From assembly GCF_016616095.2 (NCBI RefSeq), contig NZ_CP067089.2, positions 558,001-622,000 on the forward strand: a stretch of 64,000 bases of DNA, in the 5' to 3' direction. The DNA comes from Breznakiella homolactica. Its GTDB lineage: Bacteria > Spirochaetota > Spirochaetia > Treponematales > Breznakiellaceae. Numbering within the stretch: the stretch's first letter is position 1; each line of letters opens with the position of its first letter. A program made the translations under genes and the position numbers. This document shows positions 1 to 9,293 of the stretch, one piece after another. Below the pieces are notes generated by a model that saw only the letters and a program-made list of their open reading frames with translations, made no database searches and was not told the origin of the DNA.

Positions 1-383
1 CCCAGGTGCACCCCGGTGAGGACCAGGGCCAGCATGGCCGAAAGCATGTGGGCGGCTTTCCAGGCCATGGCGCCTTCGAGACCAAAAAGCACTTTGGATA
101 TTAAGACGCCGCTGACCCTGCAGACCAGGAAGGAGACCAGGAGAAGCAGGTCCACCACGTAGAGCAGCCGCTGCCGGGAACTGAAGTTTTTGTCGAAGAT
201 CCGTTTGCCCGCCTGGACGATCCACCGGCGGTTGTAGAAGAGGTGCACCCCGAACAGGGCAAAGATAACCAGGCCGGCTATTTCATGGAAAATCAGGCCC
301 GTGGCCGATACGCTGTAGACCATCACCAGGAGCACCACCAGGACCAGGTCAAATAGAATCTTTTTCAGGTTGGTATTTTTCAT
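1..383 (-). CDS. DUF4405-type membrane protein (3' end cut by window)
   Basis: Reading leftwards from an ATG at 383, an open frame of 127 codons runs off the left edge, so the C-terminus is missing. A GGAGG lies 4-8 bases upstream of the start. The product begins MKNTNLKKILFDLVLVVLLV, a hydrophobic first helix. Two further hydrophobic segments follow, with histidines inside the helices (FHEIAG, GVHLFYN, AAHMLS). This pattern fits the DUF4405 family, small membrane proteins that resemble the heme-binding helices of cytochrome b561-like and formate dehydrogenase gamma subunits. Heme binding is inferred from the family only. The gene lies downstream of phoR in the same direction but has its own likely promoter, so it need not belong to the phosphate locus. 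Confidence 0.6.
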   Translation of the reverse strand, partial: MKNTNLKKILFDLVLVVLLVMVYSVSATGLIFHEIAGLVIFALFGVHLFYNRRWIVQAGKRIFDKNFSSRQRLLYVVDLLLLVSFLVCRVSGVLISKVLFGLEGAMAWKAAHMLSAMLALVLTGVHL

Positions 384-416
384 ATTTTCCTCCGTTGGAT
401 TTCAATTGCTGGTTAC

Positions 417-444
417 AATCTACCGGGCAAATCTTAACTGCCAA
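417..444 (-). promoter_or_regulatory. Possible promoter of the DUF4405 gene
   Basis: On the minus strand TTGGCA (444-439) and TAGATT (422-417) are separated by 16 bp and lie about 35 bases before the start codon. The match to a sigma-70 promoter is fair, not strong. Confidence 0.3.
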
Positions 445-524
445 GGGGGAAAATTCTTATTTTTTTCTTAATTATGGGGGAAATCAATGATTTGAATCTC
501 ACGGGATGGGCTTTTTTGTTTTCC

Positions 525-2309
525 TCACCCCGGTATCCGTATCCTGAACACCGAGCCCTCACCGGCGTGGCTCTCCGCCTCAACACTGCCGTGGTGGAGC
601 AGGGCGATGTGCCGTACAATGGAAAGCCCCAGGCCCGTGCCCCCGGCCTTCCGGCTCCGGGACTTATCCACCCGGTAGAACCGCTCAAAGATACGGTCCA
701 GATGCTCCGGCGCGATCCCCGGCCCCTGGTCGGCCACCTCAATCACCGCCTCGCTGTCTTTGGCGAACGCCCGGAGCTCCACCGCCGTCCCCGCCGGGGA
801 ATACTTGATCGCGTTGTCCAGGAGATTAAACACCCCCTGGATGAGAAACGACGGATTGACCTTTGCGTTTAACTCCTCATCGCAGGAAAGGGTAATGGTT
901 ATGTCCTTCTTATCCGCCGCGGCCCGGGCCATGCCGGCCGCCTCGGCAAGCAGCTCCTTTAAGGGCGTCTCCTCCAGCTCAAGGCCCGGACCGTCCCCGG
1001 CCTCCAGGTTCATCAGCAGAAGCAGGTCCCCGGTGAGATCCTCCATGCGCCGGGCGTTCCGGTGGATTATCTTCAAAAACCGCCGGGTCTGCTCAGTATC
1101 GGAAAAATCCGTATCCAGGAGATTTTCGGAAAACCCCTTAACCAGCTGGATCGGTGTTCTGAGTTCATGGGACACATTGGCCACAAAATCCTTCCGTACC
1201 CGCTCAAGCCGCCGGAGCCGGGTCACATCCGACAGGACCATCACCAGTCCCTCGAGCGCCCCCTCCGGACCGGAAAGCGGCGCCGCGTACACCCGGAAGT
1301 ACCGGGTACCCCCGTCTCCGGGGATAGCCAGTTCCGGCTCCGTTGCCTCCTCCGACGGAAGGCCCCGGGCCAGAGCCCGCCGGGCACTCTCCTCCAGGGC
1401 CGACGACCGGGTAACCTCCAGGAGGGACCGGGACCCCGGAGTATCGGGAATGGCGAACAGCCGCCGGGCCGCGGGGTTTACCAAAAGGATCTTAAGCTCC
1501 GTATCCAGGGCAAACACCGCCTCGTTCATGCCCCCGAGGATTGCCTCAAGCCGCCGGCTCTGGGACTCCGCCCGGTCGATGCGGCGGCTCAGCTCCGCCG
1601 CCATGCTCCGCAGGGTGCCGTCCAGTTCGTTAAACTCACGGACATCCGTAACCGCGGGAAGGGGCAGGGTTTCCGGTTCCGGCCGGTCCCGCCCGGCCGC
1701 CGCGGCCAGGTCAGAAAGCCGGGACACCGGGGCCGAAAGGCTCCGGGCGAAACCCCAGACCCCCAGCACCGCTATGGCGGAGAGGATGAGCGCCGCCGGG
1801 AGAAAGGGCAGGGCTCCCGGGGCCACCCGGGCCCAGAACGAGGGGATGGTCACCGACAGGCGGAATACCCCCTGGACGCTGTCCCCGGCGGAATCATACA
1901 CCGGCAGGGCAGCGTAGATCTGGGCCTTCCCCAAACTCCGGGACCTCCGCCGGATCGTGAGGGCTTCTCCCCTCAGGGCCGCATCCACCTCCGGCCGGTG
2001 GCGGTGGTTCTCCAGGGAATTAGGCGACCCGCGGGTATCCGCCAGGACCTTTCCGTCAGGGGCGATAATTGTGAGCCGGTAAGGCGTTTCCGTCAGGGCG
2101 GCGAAAAGTTTATCCGTTCCCGCATGCTCCGCGGACAGGTCCAGGTCCGCAAGGGCCGAAAGACTCCGGGCGCTCTGCCCCAGGTCCCGGCTGTTGGTCT
2201 CGTAGTAGAGGGAATTCATCACCAGGAGCATGGCCCCGGTAAAACAGAAGGAAAGCCCCAGGACCAGGGCGGAAAGGATACCCAGGGTTTTGCCGAAGAT
2301 AGTTTTCAT
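525..2309 (-). CDS. phoR: Phosphate-regulon sensor histidine kinase PhoR
   Basis: A 594-residue membrane sensor kinase. An N-terminal helix (about 10-33) is followed by an extracytoplasmic domain and a second helix (about 165-185). Then come a HAMP-like linker, a PAS domain near 255-370, the dimerisation box with the phospho-acceptor His381 in NVSHELRTP, and the ATPase domain with NLLDNAIKYS and two glycine boxes (DQGPGIAP, GGTGLGLSIV). It should phosphorylate PhoB when phosphate is scarce, with PhoU and the Pst transporter relaying the signal. The start codon overlaps the phoB stop (ATGA), so the two are translationally coupled. The kinase type is clear; the PhoR assignment rests on the neighbours. 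Confidence 0.93.
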   Translation of the reverse strand: MKTIFGKTLGILSALVLGLSFCFTGAMLLVMNSLYYETNSRDLGQSARSLSALADLDLSAEHAGTDKLFAALTETPYRLTIIAPDGKVLADTRGSPNSLENHRHRPEVDAALRGEALTIRRRSRSLGKAQIYAALPVYDSAGDSVQGVFRLSVTIPSFWARVAPGALPFLPAALILSAIAVLGVWGFARSLSAPVSRLSDLAAAAGRDRPEPETLPLPAVTDVREFNELDGTLRSMAAELSRRIDRAESQSRRLEAILGGMNEAVFALDTELKILLVNPAARRLFAIPDTPGSRSLLEVTRSSALEESARRALARGLPSEEATEPELAIPGDGGTRYFRVYAAPLSGPEGALEGLVMVLSDVTRLRRLERVRKDFVANVSHELRTPIQLVKGFSENLLDTDFSDTEQTRRFLKIIHRNARRMEDLTGDLLLLMNLEAGDGPGLELEETPLKELLAEAAGMARAAADKKDITITLSCDEELNAKVNPSFLIQGVFNLLDNAIKYSPAGTAVELRAFAKDSEAVIEVADQGPGIAPEHLDRIFERFYRVDKSRSRKAGGTGLGLSIVRHIALLHHGSVEAESHAGEGSVFRIRIPG

Positions 2310-3001
2310 GATGGGGTAAACCGGTAGCCCACGCCGCGGACCGTCTCTATAAAGTCCCCGGCCTCCCCGAGCTTGCGCCGGAGACCCAGAATCTGTACAT
2401 CCACCGACCGGTCGGTGACGGGGTAATCATCCCCCCGGACCGCGGCGATAAGCTTGCCCCGGGTAAAGACCTCTCCGGGCCGGGAGAGAAAGACCCTCAG
2501 CACCTCAAACTCCGTGGCGGAAAGATCCAGGGCCGTGCCCTTCCAGAAAGCCTGGTGGCGCCGGGCGTCCAGGGAAAGACCCCCTTCCTCCCAGAAGCCG
2601 GGTTCACCCTGTCCGGCCGGGGCGGCTTCACTGCGCCGGAGGGCCGCCCGGACCCGGGCGGTGAGCACCTTGGGGCTGTAGGGTTTGACCACGTAGTCGT
2701 CCGCTCCCAGGTCAAGGCCGGCCACGATATCCGCCTCTTCGCCCTTGGCCGTGGCGAGGATCACCGGAATAGCGTTCCACTCGGGCCTAGCCTTGAGCCG
2801 CCGGAGGACTTCCAGGCCGTCTATGCCCGGGAGCATAATATCCAGGAGCAGACAGTCCGCCCCCTTCTCCCGGAGCAGGGCCAGCCCGGCCTCGCCGCTC
2901 TCCGCCAGGGAAAGCTCCCAGTCCGTTCCTGCCAGGGAAACGGAAAGCAGTTCCCGGATATCCGGGTCGTCTTCGATAATAAGGATCCGTTCTCCCGCCA
3001 T
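2306..3001 (-). CDS. phoB: Phosphate response regulator PhoB
   Basis: A 231-residue OmpR/PhoB-type regulator. The receiver domain (1-120) has the acidic pocket ED-D at 10-12, the phosphorylated Asp54 in LLLDIMLPG, and the conserved Lys in VVKPYSP. The C-terminal winged helix (about 130-231) ends in the usual RGVGYRF signature. Phosphorylated by PhoR, it should activate the pst operon, probably by binding the 11-bp direct repeats at 7648-7691. It lies 12 bases after phoU and overlaps phoR by four bases. Length and motifs are complete. Confidence 0.95.
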   Translation of the reverse strand: MAGERILIIEDDPDIRELLSVSLAGTDWELSLAESGEAGLALLREKGADCLLLDIMLPGIDGLEVLRRLKARPEWNAIPVILATAKGEEADIVAGLDLGADDYVVKPYSPKVLTARVRAALRRSEAAPAGQGEPGFWEEGGLSLDARRHQAFWKGTALDLSATEFEVLRVFLSRPGEVFTRGKLIAAVRGDDYPVTDRSVDVQILGLRRKLGEAGDFIETVRGVGYRFTPS

Positions 3002-3013
3002 CAGGCCGCCCCG

Positions 3014-3670
3014 TCAGTTAAGTTCTTCATGTTTACTTTCTACCATATAAATCACCGCTTCGCAAATGTTTGTGACATGGTCCCCCAGGCGCTCCAGGAA
3101 ACCGGACACCGAGAGGATCCGGACGGCCTTTTTCGTAAGCTCCGGATGCTTCCTGATGAGTGTAAGCAGCTCCTCGGTAAGAGCCCGATGCTCCCAGTCG
3201 ATATCGTCATCCATGGCCGCGGTCCGCCGGGCGGCGGCCGCGTCATGGTTCCGGTAGGCCTCCATGGCCGCCCGGATCATTTGTCCTCCGGTCTTGGCCA
3301 TACTGTCCAGCCGGTCCAGGCAGCGCAGCGACGGGTCCCCGGAAAGCTTGGCCGCCGCCCTGGCCAGGTGGACCGCGTAATCCCCGGCCCGTTCCAGGTT
3401 GCCCGTGAGCTTAAACACACAGACCAGCTCCCGGAGGTCCCGGGCCACCGGGGACTGGGTGGCCATAAGCGCCGCGGTCTCGTCCTCGATGGTAAGCTGC
3501 AGGGAGTCCACCAAAGTGTCGGACACCTTAACCATCCCGGCTAGATCCGGATCTCCCTCCCGCAGAGCCGTTGCAGCGGAAGCCAGATTCTCCTCCACCA
3601 GGGCGGCCATGCGGAAAACTTCCTCCCGGATGTTATCCAGCTTGGTATTTAAAATAGTCCGGGTATTCAT
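3014..3670 (-). CDS. phoU: Phosphate signalling protein PhoU
   Basis: A 218-residue, all-helical cytoplasmic protein made of two similar three-helix bundles. Each bundle carries a metal-binding-type signature: ERAGDYAVHLAR near residue 90-100 and ERLGDHVTNICEA near 195-206. PhoU couples the PstSCAB transporter to PhoR and dampens kinase activity when phosphate is plentiful. Length is typical of the family. It is separated from pstB by 136 bp that hold three hairpins, so its expression may be uncoupled from the transporter genes. Confidence 0.95.
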   Translation of the reverse strand: MNTRTILNTKLDNIREEVFRMAALVEENLASAATALREGDPDLAGMVKVSDTLVDSLQLTIEDETAALMATQSPVARDLRELVCVFKLTGNLERAGDYAVHLARAAAKLSGDPSLRCLDRLDSMAKTGGQMIRAAMEAYRNHDAAAARRTAAMDDDIDWEHRALTEELLTLIRKHPELTKKAVRILSVSGFLERLGDHVTNICEAVIYMVESKHEELN

Positions 3671-3685
3671 TATAAGCTCCCTTAG

Positions 3686-3805
3686 AGTTGTTCAACAACT
3701 TCAGCTGTTGAACAACTTCTTCTGAAAATACGCACGTTTTACGGCCGGGAGGCCGTAAAACTGCAAAGCCAAGTGAGATAGCCAACCGGGTTATCTCACT
3801 TGGCT
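3686..3805. repeat. Three consecutive hairpins between pstB and phoU
   Basis: Three perfect inverted repeats stand in a row. They are a 12-bp stem (3686-3697/3706-3717, AGTTGTTCAACA), an 11-bp stem with a GGGA loop (3736-3746/3751-3761, GTTTTACGGCC) and a 14-bp stem (3767-3780/3792-3805, AGCCAAGTGAGATA). The last begins immediately after the pstB stop codon. None is followed by a clean T-tract, so they look more like intercistronic stem-loops that stabilise or attenuate the message than simple terminators. The three stems do not share a sequence. Confidence 0.75.
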
Positions 3806-3806
3806 A

Positions 3807-4565
3807 TTAACCAAAACGGCCTGAGATATAATCCTCGGTCCGCCGGTCCCGGGGATTGGTAAATACATCGGTGGTGTTTCCCCATTCCACCAATTCCCCC
3901 ATGAGGAAGAACGCGGTCCGGTCGCTCACCCGGGCGGCCTGGTGCATGGCGTGGGTAACAATGATGATGCTGTACTCTTTTTTAAGTTCCCCGATGAGTT
4001 CCTCAATCTTGGCAGTGGCAATGGGGTCCAGGGCGCTGGTGGGTTCATCCATGAGGATGACCTCCGGCTCCATAGCAATGGACCGGGCAATGCACAGCCG
4101 CTGCTGCTGTCCCCCGGAAAGGCTCAGGGCGGATTTTTTGAGGCGATCCTTGACTTCCTCCCAGAGGGCGGCCTTTTTCAGGGATTCCTCCACCAGGGCC
4201 GAGAGGGTTACCTTGTCCCGAAGCCCCTGCATCCGGGGGCCGTAGGCCACATTGTCGAAGATACTCATGGCAAAGGGATTGGGCTTCTGGAAGACCATGC
4301 CTACCCGGCTCCGGAGCGCCGTCACATCCATACTGCCGTAGATATTCTCTCCGTCCAGAGTAACGGTTCCGGTGATCCGGCACGAAGGAATAAGGTCGTT
4401 CATCCGGTTTAGCACCCGGATACAGGTGGATTTGCCGCAGCCCGAGGGGCCGATAAACGCCGCCACTTCCCGGTCCGCCAGGGAAAAACACACCTTTTTC
4501 AGGGCCTGAAATTCCCCGTAGAAAAGGTCCAGGTCCCGGACCTCCAGTTTTACCGCGGTATTCAT
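3807..4565 (-). CDS. pstB: Phosphate ABC transporter ATPase PstB
   Basis: A 252-residue ABC ATPase that powers phosphate import through PstC/PstA. Walker A is GPSGCGKST at 39-47, the signature is LSGGQQQRL near 148, Walker B is VILMDEP followed by TSALDP, and the switch histidine lies in [10 protein letters not shown]. The PstB-typical RVLNRMNDL follows Walker A, and [16 protein letters not shown] forms the Q-loop region. The start overlaps the end of pstA by four bases. Complete and of family length. Confidence 0.97.
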   Translation of the reverse strand: MNTAVKLEVRDLDLFYGEFQALKKVCFSLADREVAAFIGPSGCGKSTCIRVLNRMNDLIPSCRITGTVTLDGENIYGSMDVTALRSRVGMVFQKPNPFAMSIFDNVAYGPRMQGLRDKVTLSALVEESLKKAALWEEVKDRLKKSALSLSGGQQQRLCIARSIAMEPEVILMDEPTSALDPIATAKIEELIGELKKEYSIIIVTHAMHQAARVSDRTAFFLMGELVEWGNTTDVFTNPRDRRTEDYISGRFG

Positions 4566-5473
4566 AATCCGCCTCCCAGCTTTTTCCGGAAATTAGAGGA
4601 GATGATCCGGGTGGCGGTGTTGATGATTACCACCAGGATGATGAGCACCGCCGCGGTGGCAAAGGCTATGCCGAAGTCCTCCGGATTGATAGCTTCCTTG
4701 GTAAGGTAGTACAGCTGGATGGTCAGGGTCCTGCCGGAATCGAAGATAGACCGGGGCATGTTCTTAGCGATCCCCACGGTGAGCAGCACCGGCGCGGATT
4801 CACCCACCACCCGGCCCATGGCCAGGATGGCGGAAGTAACAATCCCCGGCAGGGCCGAAGGAAGAACCACATGGCGGATGGTCTGGAACTTGGTCGCCCC
4901 CAGGGAAAGGGATCCTTCCCGGAATGAATCTGGTATGGTTTTTATCGCCTCCTCGGTGGTCCGGATAATCACCGGCAGTATCATGATGCTCAGGGTGCAG
5001 GCCCCGGCAATGATGGACTGCCCGAACCCGAGAATCCGACAGAACACCAGGAGCCCGAAGAGGCCGTACAGAATCGAGGGAATCCCCGCCAGAGTTTCGA
5101 TGGCCAGCCGCAGAATACGGACCCCCCGGGAATCCCCGGCGTATTCGGTCAGGAACACCGCGGTGAGTATTCCCACGGGAAGCGCCAGGATCAGGGACGC
5201 GGCCACCACATATACGGTGGTTACCGCCATGGGAAGGATTCCCCCCTGGGAAGCGGAACCCAGGAGGAACCCCAGGTTCAGGTGCCCTAGGGCCTGGCCG
5301 GCGATATAGGCCAGAATAAATCCCAGCACGCCGATAACCAGGGCCACCGCCCCGGCCATAATCCACCAGAGGACGCGGTCCGTTAACCGTTGGTTTTTCC
5401 GGTCCTTAGGAATGATATTCTTCGGTTTTATCATACCGCCGCAGGTTTCAGCGGGCGAAATTACCAGTTCCAT
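4562..5473 (-). CDS. pstA: Phosphate ABC transporter permease PstA
   Basis: A 303-residue inner-membrane permease with six predicted helices; the first is at about 36-60. The cytoplasmic EAA-type loop reads [20 protein letters not shown], the contact site for PstB. It forms the phosphate channel with PstC. The chosen ATG is preceded by AAGGAGG with seven bases of spacing and overlaps the pstC stop as TAATG. A later Met (residue 14) is possible but has no comparable ribosome site. Confidence 0.95.
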   Translation of the reverse strand: MELVISPAETCGGMIKPKNIIPKDRKNQRLTDRVLWWIMAGAVALVIGVLGFILAYIAGQALGHLNLGFLLGSASQGGILPMAVTTVYVVAASLILALPVGILTAVFLTEYAGDSRGVRILRLAIETLAGIPSILYGLFGLLVFCRILGFGQSIIAGACTLSIMILPVIIRTTEEAIKTIPDSFREGSLSLGATKFQTIRHVVLPSALPGIVTSAILAMGRVVGESAPVLLTVGIAKNMPRSIFDSGRTLTIQLYYLTKEAINPEDFGIAFATAAVLIILVVIINTATRIISSNFRKKLGGGL

Positions 5474-6672
5474 TACGAGGCCTCCTTTTCCAGACGCCGC
5501 CGCATATAGAGGATGGCGCTGTTGAGCAGCAGAATCATGATGAACAGAACCACCCCCACTGAAAAAAGCATCAGGCTGTGCCGGCCCTGGGCGTAGCCCA
5601 TTTCCAGGGCAATGGTGGCGGTGAGGGTCCGGACGCTGTCCAGGGGGCTCCTGATAAGCTGGGCGGAATTCCCCGCCACCAGGATCACCGCCATGGTCTC
5701 CCCCACGGCCCGGGAAATCCCCAGGATGATTCCCGTGATCACCCCGGAACGGGCGTGGGGCAGCACCACATGCCAGGCGGTCTGCATTTTGCTGGCCCCC
5801 AGGGCCAGGGATGCTTCCCGGCTGGTCCCGGATACGGCCCGGAAGGAGGTTTCCGCGATGGAGGTTACCGTGGGAAGAATCATGATCCCCAGGATCAGTA
5901 CCGCGGAAAGCAGGCCGTTCCCGGAGGGCACATTGAAGATCTGTTTTACCGCCGGGACCACCACCATGAGGCCGAAGAATCCGTAGACCACCGAAGGAAT
6001 CCCCGCCAGCAGTTCAATGCCTCCCCGGATCAGGGCGGCGGGTTTTTCGGGAACAAATTCCGCCAGGAACAGCGCGCAGAGCAGGGCAATGGGCACCCCC
6101 AGAAGGATCGCGCCCAGGCTGGTCAGGATGGTTCCCAGGATCATGGGAAGGATGCCGTAAACCTTATTGTAGGTGGGCCGCCAGTCCAGGCCCCCAAGAA
6201 ACCTGAACACACTGTAGGGCGGCTCAGGAAGCAGGATATGTATTTTCTGTTCCAGGCCCGCCATCCGGCCCGGATAGGTGAGGGTGTACACATAGGATTC
6301 GGGGGAACTGATTTCTCCGGAACCAAATGTTTCAAAAACCAGCTGTTTGTCAGGGTCCGTTTCCCCGGAATCCACGGTGATATCCAGGGACCGGGATTTC
6401 CCGCCGCCGGAAAACCGAATGGCCAGTTCCCGGGTTTCCCGGGGTATATCGATGAAGGTTGAAGGATTTTCGTAAAGCGTCCCGTTCACTTCGATGGCAT
6501 CAATCTGTTCGGTTACCAGGCGGATTCCCGGGGCGGTGGCGGACACAAAGGGTTCCGCCCCCTGGAAGAACACGAAGAACAGGATCGCCCCCAGGGCAAC
6601 AACCGCGATCCCCGAGGCCCCCCGGACCAGATACTTAAAAAGAATATCCGTTTTGTAACGGTTCATGCCCAC
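5473..6672 (-). CDS. pstC: Phosphate ABC transporter permease PstC
   Basis: A 399-residue permease, longer than the usual 300-320. After the first helix (about 12-37) there is an extra extracytoplasmic domain of about 110 residues (40-150) before the five remaining helices. The EAA loop reads EASLALGASKMQTAWHVVLP. GTG at 6672 is preferred as start because GGGAG stands seven bases before it; the ATG two codons later is an alternative. The enlarged periplasmic loop is the only unusual feature and could contact PstS. Confidence 0.93.
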   Translation of the reverse strand: MGMNRYKTDILFKYLVRGASGIAVVALGAILFFVFFQGAEPFVSATAPGIRLVTEQIDAIEVNGTLYENPSTFIDIPRETRELAIRFSGGGKSRSLDITVDSGETDPDKQLVFETFGSGEISSPESYVYTLTYPGRMAGLEQKIHILLPEPPYSVFRFLGGLDWRPTYNKVYGILPMILGTILTSLGAILLGVPIALLCALFLAEFVPEKPAALIRGGIELLAGIPSVVYGFFGLMVVVPAVKQIFNVPSGNGLLSAVLILGIMILPTVTSIAETSFRAVSGTSREASLALGASKMQTAWHVVLPHARSGVITGIILGISRAVGETMAVILVAGNSAQLIRSPLDSVRTLTATIALEMGYAQGRHSLMLFSVGVVLFIMILLLNSAILYMRRRLEKEAS

Positions 6673-6757
6673 CGTTTTTCTCCCATGGTTTGTTCAGACA
6701 GGGGCGGCCGGGGTATATACCGCAGCCGCCCGGACCCATTTTTTTAGATAGATTTTT

Positions 6758-7588
6758 TTACTTCACCGCAATCCAGCTTGTTCCGGCAATAGCCTGGCCC
6801 TGGGGCGACATCATCCAGTCCATGAATTGCTTCGCGCTGCTGCTGGTTTTTGCTTCCCGGTACAGGATGATAAAGGGCCGGGAGATTTTATAGGTCCCGT
6901 TGATTACATTGGCGGTAGAGGCCGCAATGTTTTCAACCGGCACGGTTTTGATCGAGTTGTCCGCGGAGCCCAATGAAATATAGCCGATGGCGTTGGGATT
7001 TCTGGAAACCTCCGCTTTTATCGCGCCGGTCCCGTCAAACTCGGTGGCTCCCAAAACCAGGGAATCCTTAAAGGCGATGATTTCCTCAAAGGCGCCCCTG
7101 GTACCCGAACCGGGTTCCCGGGAAACCACGGCGATTTTCCCCGCCCTGCCGCCTGCCTGGCTCCAGTCGGTGATATTTCCGGCGTAAATATCCCGGATCT
7201 GTTCAATGGAAAGGTTGGCCACGGGATTGCTGGGATTGACGATCACCGCGATGCCGTCCAGGGCGATGATAAGCTCAGTCAGGCCGTATCCCTTTTCTTC
7301 GGGTTTCAGCGTCCGGCTGGACATTCCCAGTTCGCTGGTTCCCTGGTTGGCCGCGGTGATGCCGTCGGACGACCCGGTCCCATTGATATTCACCGTAATG
7401 CTGGAATGTGATTTGGCATATTCTTCCGCGAATAGTTCCATTAACGGGGTAACCGAGGTGGAACCGGAAACTTCGATGGTGTAGGGCTGGGCAGTTCCCT
7501 GGCCCGTTTCTTTATTCCCTTCGGCGAAAAGGGACGCGGTAAGCACAGTCCCCAGCAGTATCCCGGTAAGAATCAGATTCTTTTTCAT
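6758..7588 (-). CDS. pstS: Phosphate-binding protein PstS
   Basis: A 276-residue periplasmic binding protein with a signal peptide (1-22, ending SLFA). The phosphate-binding motifs are visible: SGSTSVTPL near 41, NGTGSSDGI near 70, and SREPGSGTRGAFEEI near 155. It delivers phosphate to PstC/PstA. It is the first gene of the leftward pst-pho operon, with AAGGAG placed nine bases before the ATG. There is no lipobox cysteine, so it is presumably a soluble periplasmic form. Confidence 0.95.
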   Translation of the reverse strand: MKKNLILTGILLGTVLTASLFAEGNKETGQGTAQPYTIEVSGSTSVTPLMELFAEEYAKSHSSITVNINGTGSSDGITAANQGTSELGMSSRTLKPEEKGYGLTELIIALDGIAVIVNPSNPVANLSIEQIRDIYAGNITDWSQAGGRAGKIAVVSREPGSGTRGAFEEIIAFKDSLVLGATEFDGTGAIKAEVSRNPNAIGYISLGSADNSIKTVPVENIAASTANVINGTYKISRPFIILYREAKTSSSAKQFMDWMMSPQGQAIAGTSWIAVK

Positions 7589-7647
7589 GGATTTATTCTC
7601 CTTGCAGGTATTCCGGAGACCCAGGGCCCCCGGTTATTACAAGGCAA

Positions 7648-7691
7648 ATGTACACAGAATATTGTTAGGAGATGATGAGGAGTACGTTAGA
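7648..7691 (-). promoter_or_regulatory. Putative Pho box: four 11-bp direct repeats
   Basis: Read on the minus strand, 7691 to 7648 divides exactly into four 11-mers: TCTAACGTACT, CCTCATCATCT, CCTAACAATAT, TCTGTGTACAT. They share YCT at the start of each unit. A possible -10 (TAATAA) follows about eight bases later, and no good -35 is present. That is the layout expected of a PhoB-activated promoter, where 11-bp repeats replace the -35. It lies about 60 bases before pstS. Confidence 0.5.
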
Positions 7692-7728
7692 AAATAATTA
7701 AAAAAGGGCGGGCATAAAGGACGCCGTA

Positions 7729-9246
7729 TCACTCCAACGCAGCTATTACTTCCGCTGCCGGAGCGTACCGTTCATCCTCCAGAATGTCCAGCAGGCACTC
7801 ATAAGGGTCGAGCTTGGCGGAAAGGACCATGTTGAGGATGTAGATTGAAAACCCGCTCACCAGGGCGACTCCCTGACGGTTTTCCTGTACCGGGATGGTG
7901 TTGGTCCGGCTGTTCACGTTCCAGAATACCAGCCGGGGCAGCCGGTAGCCGTTGGTTTCATATTTCTTCTGAATCTGTTTAAACAGATGGGCATCGGCGT
8001 TTTCCGCGCAGGCGTCGAATTCCATGTCGCTGATAATAACGATGTTCTTCGGCAGCGTCCCTTGGGGCATCCGGTCCTTAAGGGCTGTGGTGAGGATAAG
8101 CTCAAAGACCGCTTCAATGTTGGTGTTGGACACCTCGTTGTGGGTGCGGGCAATCTCGAGTTTTTCCTTAAGATTTTTGACCTTGCCGAGGTCCACCAGC
8201 TGGGGCCGGGAACTGAAGGTAATATAGCGGTTTGCGAAGGGACCGCCGCAGCGTTCCGCGAAGTAGATCGCCAGGCCGTTGGCCACCGACAGGGCCGAAC
8301 AGGAGCCGGTGCCGGCCTTAACGCTCATGCTTCCCGAACCGTCGGCCACCACGATGGTGTTCCCCATGTCCTGTGCCGGACTGGGCAGGGCCTTCCAGAG
8401 CTGTTCCAGGGATTCGTCGTACGCTGCGGGGCTGAAGCGGCTGTTCATATAGGCATGGACAATCTCATGGGGGAATACCGCCCCGGCGTTGATTTTTTCT
8501 TCCCCGTTTTTAAGGCTTTCCAGGAAAGCCTTCCGCCGTTCCTCGTCGTGCCTGAGAAACGCCTTCCGGTATATCACGTTAGCCCTGGACGGGACCGTTC
8601 CGTAATGGATTTCCCCGAAGGCCTTCCGGGACATCTTCTGTTCCACCACGTCCAGGTACTTCCGCAGAGCGGAAAGGGTAGTGCGGTACTGTTTTTCCGT
8701 CATCCCCAGGTGCTTCGCGATGATCCTGGCCTCCAGCTTTGCGGCAGCGCTGGAGGCGTTGACGCTGGGGAGCCATTTCGCCAGAAGGGATACGGAACTG
8801 CCGGTTTCCATGGCCGCCCGGTCCCGGGCCAGCTGTTCTTTAAAAAAATCCAGGACAAGGTTCTGCTGTTTCGTTCCCATAAGGCACAGCAGATCGTCAA
8901 AACGTCCGTATTCGGGAACTAAGGGTATCAGTTTTTTGAAGGGAAGTTCCCCGTGGTGAATGGCCAGATAACTGAGAATCATCCTGAACAGCCGCCGTTC
9001 CCCCAGGCCGCCGCGGATGTCCCGGGCGTAAAACAGCCACAGAAGCGCGGCCCGGCGGTCATCAAAATATGCTTTCATATACCGGCCGGCAAGGTCATTT
9101 TCACTGGCAGCTCTGAGGGAGGGTACGGCGAAGTTTAAATCCACCAGGTTTTTTCCCGAAGTCCTGCTGCCCAGGGCGTTGTTTTCCGTTCGGGATACGT
9201 TCATTTCGTTATTCAGCGTGTTCCGCAGTTTTTCGAAAAAATCCAC
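7729..9246 (-). CDS. DUF2828-family Ro60/TROVE-like protein with VWA domain
   Basis: A 505-residue cytoplasmic protein. The N-terminus (TRTENNALGSRTSGKNLVDL-like) and the signature ARDIRGGLGERRLFR near residue 74-88 mark the DUF2828 family, a relative of the Ro60/Rsr TROVE proteins that build an RNA-holding ring. The C-terminal half is a von Willebrand A domain with a MIDAS site, ADGSGSMS near 300-307. The GTG start has GGAGG six bases upstream. An unusual tRNA-like RNA gene lies 47 bases before the start on the same strand, which is the arrangement of Ro proteins with their Y RNAs. RNA binding is inferred from the family and context, not shown. Confidence 0.75.
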   Translation of the reverse strand: MDFFEKLRNTLNNEMNVSRTENNALGSRTSGKNLVDLNFAVPSLRAASENDLAGRYMKAYFDDRRAALLWLFYARDIRGGLGERRLFRMILSYLAIHHGELPFKKLIPLVPEYGRFDDLLCLMGTKQQNLVLDFFKEQLARDRAAMETGSSVSLLAKWLPSVNASSAAAKLEARIIAKHLGMTEKQYRTTLSALRKYLDVVEQKMSRKAFGEIHYGTVPSRANVIYRKAFLRHDEERRKAFLESLKNGEEKINAGAVFPHEIVHAYMNSRFSPAAYDESLEQLWKALPSPAQDMGNTIVVADGSGSMSVKAGTGSCSALSVANGLAIYFAERCGGPFANRYITFSSRPQLVDLGKVKNLKEKLEIARTHNEVSNTNIEAVFELILTTALKDRMPQGTLPKNIVIISDMEFDACAENADAHLFKQIQKKYETNGYRLPRLVFWNVNSRTNTIPVQENRQGVALVSGFSIYILNMVLSAKLDPYECLLDILEDERYAPAAEVIAALE

Positions 9247-9293
9247 CCTGGACCTCCTTTAATTATTTTTCCGCCCATGCGGGAGGCTTTTAA

